Shown: positions 34,068 to 40,143 of the stretch, piece by piece
Layout: every line of letters starts with the position of its first letter
How positions within the stretch are numbered: position 1 is the stretch's first letter
Source of the DNA: Phaeoceros laevis
Lineage: Eukaryota > Anthocerotophyta > Anthocerotopsida > Notothyladales
Length of the DNA stretch: 40,143 bases
Direction of reading: 5' to 3'
Assembly (NCBI GenBank): GCA_049999765.1
Contig: JBNGIQ010003695.1
Span: 1-40,143 of the forward strand
Notes under the pieces: model-generated
The model's input: only the letters and a program-made list of their open reading frames with translations
Told to the model about the DNA's origin: nothing
Databases searched by the model: none
Position numbers and translations under genes: made by a program

Positions 34068-35535
34068 CTTCCTATTGCTGTAGCCACTCAGGATCTCTCA
34101 CCGTCAGTTGTCCTCCTTCCTCTGCACGCTCTGCATTGTAAAAAAGCAGAATCCACGGAGCTGCAAAGAAACGAAGGACCTTACCATCATTTCACCCCAC
34201 AATCTTCGGGAAGAAAAGCGCCTACCTGCTCGGTCTAGGGGTCCCTCCTCCTCGGGCTCATTCCTCCTTGCCTGATCTGCTCAATTCTCATTCGGTACAC
34301 AGCAGCTCCATCCAACCTTCGCGATTTGAAAATTGCGTAGACCCGTTGGCTCGGTGAACCAGGAAATGCAGGTTACCAAGTTACCCAGTTACCAACCAAA
34401 CCACGTACGCCCTAGTAATAAAATGGGGCCAAAGGCAAGGGCATGGGCATGGATGGGCATGATGAGACCCTGAGTCCTCCTTCCATCTCCTTGCAAGTTC
34501 TGTTCCCATCTTGCTCGTCTACTCCGGCCGCCCTGCCCTGTGTGGCGTGCCTGCCAGCCTGCCTGCTCCCGCTGAACCCCGCCCAGCCTTAAGACTCTGC
34601 CGTTTCGTCTAGGACGACACTCGTGAGCTGCTTTGAGCAGATCCTAACAACTGTGAGGATAGTAGCTTGCATGCGGATGGAGAGACGATGACATGGACAA
34701 CTGTAGCCACTTCGCAGGACTGAAGGAGGCTCCAAGTGCAAGTACTTCGTGAAGGTGGACTATCTTTACAAGTGCAGTTCGCTTATGATGGGCAGCCTAG
34801 CCAACTGGAAGTAAGGTGGACGTCGTTGGTGCTCCGGAGGAGAGGGGATATGCTTGGGTTGCAGCTGCGTAGGATTGAATTCGTTACCAATTCAGAGGCC
34901 GTTCACTTTACGCACTAGGCCCGGAAGACGCGTTGTACCCCTCGGAAGCGACGAACGGGGATTCTTGAGCCACATGTGACAACCTTGGCTACACCTGTTC
35001 TCCACACGATTGCCATGGGTGCCATGGTTGCAGAGTACGCTGCACGTCACGGCAACAATACATTGCACCTTATCAAACAGTTTGGAGCACATTGCAACTT
35101 TGCAATACAGAGCACAGCTAGTTTGGAACAAATTGCAATGCAGAGCAGTGCTACAGGACCTATACCTTGCATTGAGCAATCCTTGTCATAGTCCTGGCAG
35201 CCTGTGGTGCGCTCCTCCAATGCGTCATGGGACTGCATACCACTGGAGATACCACCTGAGCCACTCCTACAGAACCGAGCCTCATCAGGGCCTCGATGTG
35301 CTGAAGCTCCACCAGTCGGATTGAGGACGTGCTCGGTAACTGCAGTAGCCTAGGATGGCAGCATCGCATTCAAGCTGGAAACCCAAGCCGCATGAACATC
35401 CGAGGCGACAGCTAATCTTCCCGGAGAGCTTTCGAACTTGGCATCACCAGGTCGATCTTCCAAAGGTGTGCTTTGGCATTGATGGCAATGACACTAGTAG
35501 CAGTTGGTGGGAGAGGAATGGAAATGCTGAGTTAC
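34068..35535. other. Intergenic region between DRP5A and the DYW PPR gene
   Basis: The left part is the DRP5A upstream flank, with a run of GGGCAT-like units at about 34437-34461. The right part is the 3' flank of the PPR gene and includes an imperfect tandem duplication at about 35080-35150. No coding sequence is supported. Confidence 0.5.
35080..35150. repeat. Imperfect tandem duplication of about 40 bp
   Basis: GTTTGGAGCACATTGCAA (from 35080) recurs as GTTTGGAACAAATTGCAA (from 35121), each followed by a TGCA..CAGAGCA stretch. Confidence 0.7.
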
Positions 35536-38253
35536 CTACCAGTAGTCCCCACATGAACACTTGCCCTCCTTGTACACATGGAATCGACTTGCATCCCGGC
35601 AGATAATAGTTCTTCTTTCCACTTTCGATATGTAAGCTATGGCTGTGTGACAGTCCTCGCACACCCGCAAATTTTTCGCCACGCGTATGATAGTCCCCTC
35701 GTGTGTCTTGTTCAGGGCATACGCAATTGCCAGTTTCTCGCTGTGCCCACACAACTCAGCTTCCTTCTCTTCATCGGGTATGTCTCGCAACGACGAGTGA
35801 AGCTGTGGCACATATCCTTCTTTCTTCATTCTGGGGACTAGCTGGTCCAGCCTTGCATAGATACCTTGACTCTCAGGGTGCTTCTTGTCCCCAACTCCAA
35901 ACGTGTGCACAACTCCGACCGTGTCAGTCCACCAGCTCTGGCCTGGCTGCTTCCATGCCTTGGAGTTCACTCTCCTTGCCTGCAAGTCCTTTGCCTCCTC
36001 CCACATCTGAGCCCTTGCATAGATGTTGGACATTAAGACATAAGAAGAAGCATCTTTCCCATCCAATCTCACTGCGAACTCAAAAGCCTGTTGCCCAATC
36101 TCAACGTTATTCCACTTCCTGCAGGCGCCTAAAAGCGTGTGCCAGACTGCAGCATCAGATGGGAAGGGCATGGTCTTGGCCATTATTAGGGCCTCGTCCA
36201 GATGACCTGCGCGGCCCAGAAGATCCATCATGCATATGTAGTGCTCTACGGTTGGACTGATGCCATAGTCTGCCCCCATGGCCGCAAAGTACTTCCTGCC
36301 CTCCTGCAGTAGACCCGCATGACTGCACACTGTCAGCACACTAAGAAAGGTGATGCCATCTGGCTGTACGCCTTCCAGTCTCATCCTAGCAAGCAAGTGG
36401 AACACAGCCCCAGTATCGCCTTGGCGGGTGTATCCACCAATAAGTGCACCCCATGCTGCAACAGTTCTTTCGGGCAATGTATCAAACACCTGCTGCGAAT
36501 CAAACATGCTCCCACACTTCGCATACATATTTACTAATGCAGCTCCCACAACCACATCACCCTGCATTCCCCGTTCCTCGATCTGTCTGTGGAGCTGCTT
36601 TCCCAGAGGTAGACCAGCTACAGTTCCACATGCCTGCAGGAGGCACACAAATGTGCAAGTATCAGGAGGAGAAAGGCCTGCCTGTTGCATACTACTGTAA
36701 AGACTAAGGGCTTCCTGACCCATCCCTTGCATGGCATATCCTGTAAGCATTGCATTCCATGTCACCATATTTCTGTCTGGGAGTCTGTCAAATACGATGC
36801 GGGCATCCTCTATGCTACCGCACTTTGCGTACATGTTGATCAGGCTGCCACCTAACGCCAAATCATCTTGCAGTCGCCGTTCATCAATCTGTGCATGGAG
36901 TTTTTTTCCGTCCTGCAGACCTCCTACACCTACAGCGGCACATGCATGCAAAAGGCACACAAATGTAACATGGTTTGGCAGTGATAGGCCTTCCTGTTGC
37001 ATACTGCTGTAAAGACTGAGGGCTTCCTCACCCATCCCCTGCTGAGCATAACCTGCAAGCATCGCATTCCATGCCACCGTGTTCTTGTCTGGCAGTCTGT
37101 CAAACACTCTGCGAGCATGTTCTATGCTACCGCACTTTGCATACATGTTAACCAAGCTGCCACCTAGAACCACATCATCTTGCAGTCTTCGTTCTTCAAT
37201 CTGTGCATGAATCAGCTTTCCCTCACGCAGAGCTCCTCCACCTACATTGGCGCACGCCTGCAGGAGACACACAAAAGTAACAGTGTTGGGAGGAGAGAGG
37301 CCTTCCTGCTGCATACTACTGTAAAGACTAAGGGCTACTTCACCCATCCCCTGCTGGGCGTAACCAGCAATCATAGCAGTCCATGTCACTACATCTTTAA
37401 CCGGAAGTCTGTCAAACACTCCGCGGGCATCCTCTAAGCTCCCACATTTTGCGTACATAGCAAGCAGACCTGTTTGAACAGTGATATTGGGCTTCCTTGG
37501 ACTAGCAAGAATATGAGCATGGACCTCCTTGCCGGACACTAAATCGCCTGCAGTGGCACAAGCCGTAAGAACTGCTGAATAGATACGGTTGTCGGGCTGA
37601 AAGGAGGACCCACGCATCTGTTTGTACAGTCGTACACCCTGGGCAGCCTCTCCATTCCTAGCATAGGCAAAGATGATAGTAGCCCAGTTTTGGGAGCTTG
37701 GCGTAGGGACCTTGGAAAAGACTCGCATTGCCTCCTCCAACTTCCGGTGCGAAGCATAGAGACCGATGAGGTGGGTAGCCAAGAACGCGTCTCCCTCATA
37801 CCCAGATTTGATAGTAAGAGCATGAATGCGTCTTCCGAGACCCAGGTCCTTATCTGCGATGCACCTCTTGAGGACACGATAGAAGAGATTGTTGTGAACA
37901 TGGCATCCCCGTTGCACCAAAATGTCCAGCCCATCCACAGCGTCAGCAACCAGTCCATCTTCACATAATTCACTGAACCTTTCAACCTCCGAATGGCCCT
38001 CGTGCGCATCAAATGCTTCATGCCGAGGAACTGGTGTGGATGCCGACTGCGGAGTGCCACCGTCACATGTGGCGAGCTGCGAGTCCACAGATGGAGTCCT
38101 GTGCCCAATGTTTAGCCACAGGGCGACCTTGGACCTCTTGTGCTTAAAATCGGGATGCCGGGAAGCCGGCTTGCTCCGTCTGTTGTCCCACCAATGAGTC
38201 AGATCTAGGAGACACTCTTGCCATACAAAATCCTGCAGCTTGTTTGGAAGCAT
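35536..38253 (-). CDS. DYW-class pentatricopeptide repeat protein (organelle C-to-U editing factor)
   Basis: Single intronless frame of 905 aa with PLS-type PPR repeats from about residue 110 to 690, then E/E+ domains and a complete DYW deaminase. The PG-box-like KQPGQSWW lies at 768-775, the zinc and active-site residues are H837-S-E839 and C865-x-x-C868, the second zinc site is at H892 and C899-S-C901, and the chain ends GKCSCGDYW. Such proteins bind one or a few sites in plastid or mitochondrial RNA through the PPR array and deaminate C to U. The N-terminal ~70 residues are basic and could be a presequence, but I cannot tell plastid from mitochondrion. The middle of the array has three very similar consecutive modules starting with MYAKCGS at 37458, 37146 and 36834. 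The ATG at 38251-38253 is the first in this frame. Confidence 0.97.
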   Translation of the reverse strand: MLPNKLQDFVWQECLLDLTHWWDNRRSKPASRHPDFKHKRSKVALWLNIGHRTPSVDSQLATCDGGTPQSASTPVPRHEAFDAHEGHSEVERFSELCEDGLVADAVDGLDILVQRGCHVHNNLFYRVLKRCIADKDLGLGRRIHALTIKSGYEGDAFLATHLIGLYASHRKLEEAMRVFSKVPTPSSQNWATIIFAYARNGEAAQGVRLYKQMRGSSFQPDNRIYSAVLTACATAGDLVSGKEVHAHILASPRKPNITVQTGLLAMYAKCGSLEDARGVFDRLPVKDVVTWTAMIAGYAQQGMGEVALSLYSSMQQEGLSPPNTVTFVCLLQACANVGGGALREGKLIHAQIEERRLQDDVVLGGSLVNMYAKCGSIEHARRVFDRLPDKNTVAWNAMLAGYAQQGMGEEALSLYSSMQQEGLSLPNHVTFVCLLHACAAVGVGGLQDGKKLHAQIDERRLQDDLALGGSLINMYAKCGSIEDARIVFDRLPDRNMVTWNAMLTGYAMQGMGQEALSLYSSMQQAGLSPPDTCTFVCLLQACGTVAGLPLGKQLHRQIEERGMQGDVVVGAALVNMYAKCGSMFDSQQVFDTLPERTVAAWGALIGGYTRQGDTGAVFHLLARMRLEGVQPDGITFLSVLTVCSHAGLLQEGRKYFAAMGADYGISPTVEHYICMMDLLGRAGHLDEALIMAKTMPFPSDAAVWHTLLGACRKWNNVEIGQQAFEFAVRLDGKDASSYVLMSNIYARAQMWEEAKDLQARRVNSKAWKQPGQSWWTDTVGVVHTFGVGDKKHPESQGIYARLDQLVPRMKKEGYVPQLHSSLRDIPDEEKEAELCGHSEKLAIAYALNKTHEGTIIRVAKNLRVCEDCHTAIAYISKVERRTIICRDASRFHVYKEGKCSCGDYW
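36529..37458 (-). repeat. Three tandem PPR modules of 312, 312 and 306 bp
   Basis: Within the DYW gene, units starting at 37458, 37146 and 36834 (each at the Met of MYAKCGS) share long identical phrases such as GYAQQGMGE, ALSLYSSMQQ and RRLQDD. Each is one P-L-S triplet of the PPR array. The fourth unit, starting at 36528, has diverged much more. Confidence 0.88.
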
Positions 38254-38744
38254 CCCTTCATCTCCAGAGGCTGCTTGCAGCCCACACCACTCTCCTTCTA
38301 GGGCTCCAAACCCAGCAGACTCATGGGGCTCAGATCATAGACGAAGTTCATCAAGTGGACGTGTTCCGCACTTGCAAACAACACACGGGCAAGAAAAATG
38401 TGGGGGGATTCCTGGATAGGTGCTCTGGGTTTGCAATCAAGCTGGAGCCCGCAAGGGCCTTCGCGCGTCGGCTCTGCTGCACCCGGCAATGGGACTCTTC
38501 CGACACGCAAGGAGGGACAGCTGGAGAAAGCCCTGCATTTATGCCTCGGGGACAGCCATCAAGGCAGACAGCAGAAGCTTTGTGAAGGGATCGGGGTCGG
38601 GCGCCACTGGAGATTTTCATTCACCAGACCCGGTTCTGGTAGGTGCATTCCTAATCCTTGTTGAATGGCACTGTCGCTTTGGTTAGATCATGCCTGACAG
38701 CAACCGAATTTGGTCTGCAGGGAATACGCCGGTCCCCACAATTC
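38254..38744. promoter_or_regulatory. Divergent intergenic region between two PPR genes
   Basis: About 490 bp between the start of the DYW gene (minus) and the start chosen for the next PPR gene (plus). It should contain both promoters and leaders. No TATA box or repeat stands out, and its open frames lack PPR or other motifs. Confidence 0.4.
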
Positions 38745-40143
38745 ATGTTACCGACGAACACAATTGAGCCCCTCTGGTTGAACCATCAGAACAAGCCTAG
38801 GTGGGTCAATTCCCGGCTGGCAGTATTGGATCCTGCTGTACAGGGTGACCAGCAGTTCCGTTTTGTGGGGCCTTCTACTACTCCAGGCGATGAGTTTCGA
38901 CGTCTGTGCGAGGAGGGGCAGGTCGACAAGGCGTTGGGGGTCCTGTCGAACATGAAACAGGAGGGCTCTGTAAGGCCTTCGGTGAATGACTATGCTTGCC
39001 TCTTAATGGCGTGCACCAAAAGGAAGGCGTTGGCACAGGCTAAGCGAGTGCTTGCTTACATGAGTGGACATGGGTTACAGTCCATCATGTTTCTTGGTGA
39101 ATATGTGGTCAGTACCTTGGTGAAGTGTGGGGGCCTTGACGATGCCATCGAAGTGTTCAACAGGTTGCCACATCGAACTACTTTTTCCTGGACAGCAATG
39201 ATTTCTGGCTACATCACAGCAGGGAACTGTCAAGAGGCATTAATACTGTATCAGCGTATGCAGGATGAAGGCTTCCAACCAAACAAATACATCTTGATCA
39301 GCCTACTCAAATCCTGTTGCAGCGTCTCTGGCCTGGAAGAGGGTAAGCAGATTCATGCAGAAGCTCTGAAGTACAGCTGGGAAACAGATCTTTTTGTGGC
39401 CACTTGCCTGGTTGAAATGTACGCAAAGTATGGGAGTATTGTGGATGCACAGAATGTGTTTGATAAGTTGTCCCAGCGGGATGCCGTGGTATGGAACTCG
39501 TTGCTTGCAGCGTACATGCAAAATGGCCAAGCAGAGAAGGCTTTACAGCTTCATGAGCAGATGCGGGAGGAAGGAGTGAGTCCAAGTATTGGGACCTTCG
39601 TAAGTGCAATCCAAGCGTGTGGCATGCTAGCAGAGAAGGTAGAGGGTGTTGCTTGTCACGGGCACCGTAGAAAATCAAGGTCTTTGGAAAAAGGGAAGCT
39701 TGTACATCTCGATGCAAGGAGTAAAGGTTATGATTCAAATGCCTTTGTTGCTAGCTCCCTTATCAGTATGTATGGAAAGTGTGGGAGTCCTGTGGATGCA
39801 GAAAACGTGTTTAATCGGTTGTCTATGCGAGATGATGTGGTATTGTGGAATGCTATGCTTGCGGTGTATGTTCAGCAGGGTCACGCTGAAAAGGGTTTGG
39901 AACTTTTTGATCAAATGCAGGACGAAGGTGTTAGTGCAGATGTTCGAACCCTTGTGAGTGTACTCCAAGCATGGAACATGCTGGTAGATAAAGAACGAGA
40001 TGGAGTTCTAGATGCTGGGTTTTCACAAGGAAAGTTTTTGGAGAAGGCGAAGGTGATACAGACTGAAGCACTGAGGAAAGGTCTTGACTCAGATGCTTTT
40101 CTTGGTAGCGCCTTAGTGACTATGTATGGGAAGTGTGGGAACG
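38745..40143 (+). CDS. Pentatricopeptide repeat protein, PLS type (3'-partial)
   Basis: An open frame runs from the ATG at 38745 to the window edge without a stop, giving at least 466 residues, so the C-terminal domains are not visible. An in-frame TAA lies upstream near 38650. It begins MLPTNTIEPLWLNHQ. PPR units follow from about residue 45: RLCEEGQVDKALGVL, LVKCGGLDDAIEVFNRLP, TFSWTAMISGYITAGNCQEA, MYAKYGSIVDAQNVFDKL, VVWNSLLAAYMQNGQAEKAL and MYGKCGSPVDAENVFNRL. From 39417 the module length is 117-118 residues instead of the usual ~102-105, because each L motif carries an extra charged stretch (AEKVEGVACHGHRRKSRSLE and a related one). PLS arrays normally bind organelle RNA; an E or DYW domain probably follows. 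It is divergent from, and not a close copy of, the DYW gene next door. Confidence 0.94.
   Translation, partial: MLPTNTIEPLWLNHQNKPRWVNSRLAVLDPAVQGDQQFRFVGPSTTPGDEFRRLCEEGQVDKALGVLSNMKQEGSVRPSVNDYACLLMACTKRKALAQAKRVLAYMSGHGLQSIMFLGEYVVSTLVKCGGLDDAIEVFNRLPHRTTFSWTAMISGYITAGNCQEALILYQRMQDEGFQPNKYILISLLKSCCSVSGLEEGKQIHAEALKYSWETDLFVATCLVEMYAKYGSIVDAQNVFDKLSQRDAVVWNSLLAAYMQNGQAEKALQLHEQMREEGVSPSIGTFVSAIQACGMLAEKVEGVACHGHRRKSRSLEKGKLVHLDARSKGYDSNAFVASSLISMYGKCGSPVDAENVFNRLSMRDDVVLWNAMLAVYVQQGHAEKGLELFDQMQDEGVSADVRTLVSVLQAWNMLVDKERDGVLDAGFSQGKFLEKAKVIQTEALRKGLDSDAFLGSALVTMYGKCGN

Noticed and set aside
1-40143. CRISPR arrays, operons or bacterial-type gene clusters
   Set aside because: Genes are interrupted by spliceosomal introns, lie on alternating strands and are plant families; no regular direct-repeat array was seen.

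Overview
This is a stretch of a plant nuclear genome, read from the gene content. It carries intron-containing genes for plant-type proteins: a fused aspartokinase-homoserine dehydrogenase with a transit-peptide-like leader, Mediator subunit 32, phi-class glutathione transferases, a DRP5A-type dynamin and a DYW-class PPR editing factor. The DYW protein together with MED32 points to a land plant. Introns are mostly about 80-380 bp and genes are close together, so the genome is compact. The style of the PPR repeats at the right edge reminds me of fern or lycophyte PPR families, but that is inference from memory and no species call is made. Exon boundaries were read by hand from GT/AG sites, reading frame and family conservation. 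For every gene complete at both ends the chosen exons sum to a whole number of codons.

Layout: 1-3314 (+), 3' part of an AlkB-like 2OG-Fe(II) oxygenase with a Pro/Ser-rich tail. 5083-7974 (-), complete HMG-CoA synthase in 12 exons. 8000-9965, a gene-free stretch with a GC-rich island and several strong inverted repeats, probably a foldback-type mobile element. 9966-10739 (+), MED32. 11716-16731 (+), bifunctional aspartokinase-homoserine dehydrogenase. 17110-20943, a cluster of three phi-class GST genes, two on the minus strand and one divergent on the plus strand. 22080-23280 (+), a decayed 2-oxoglutarate dioxygenase gene interrupted by a 269-bp solo LTR with a 5-bp target duplication. 23863-26198 (-), MRS2/MGT magnesium transporter in 11 exons. 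26933-29879 (+), 3-methylcrotonyl-CoA carboxylase beta subunit in 10 exons. 30757-34067 (-), DRP5A dynamin in 10 exons. 35536-38253 (-), an intronless DYW-class PPR protein of 905 aa. 38745 to the window end (+), a second, divergent PPR gene cut by the edge.

The genes are ordinary housekeeping loci with no operon-like logic: isoprenoid synthesis (HMGS), Asp-family amino acid synthesis (AK-HSDH), leucine breakdown (MCCB), Mg2+ transport, cytokinesis (DRP5A), transcription (MED32) and organelle RNA editing (PPR). The local biology of interest is in gene-family growth (GST cluster, tandem PPR modules) and in mobile-element traces. I did not find a convincing undescribed multi-gene system. The best leads are the oxygenase with a substituted iron ligand, the palindrome-rich island, the LTR-disrupted dioxygenase and the freshly duplicated PPR modules.
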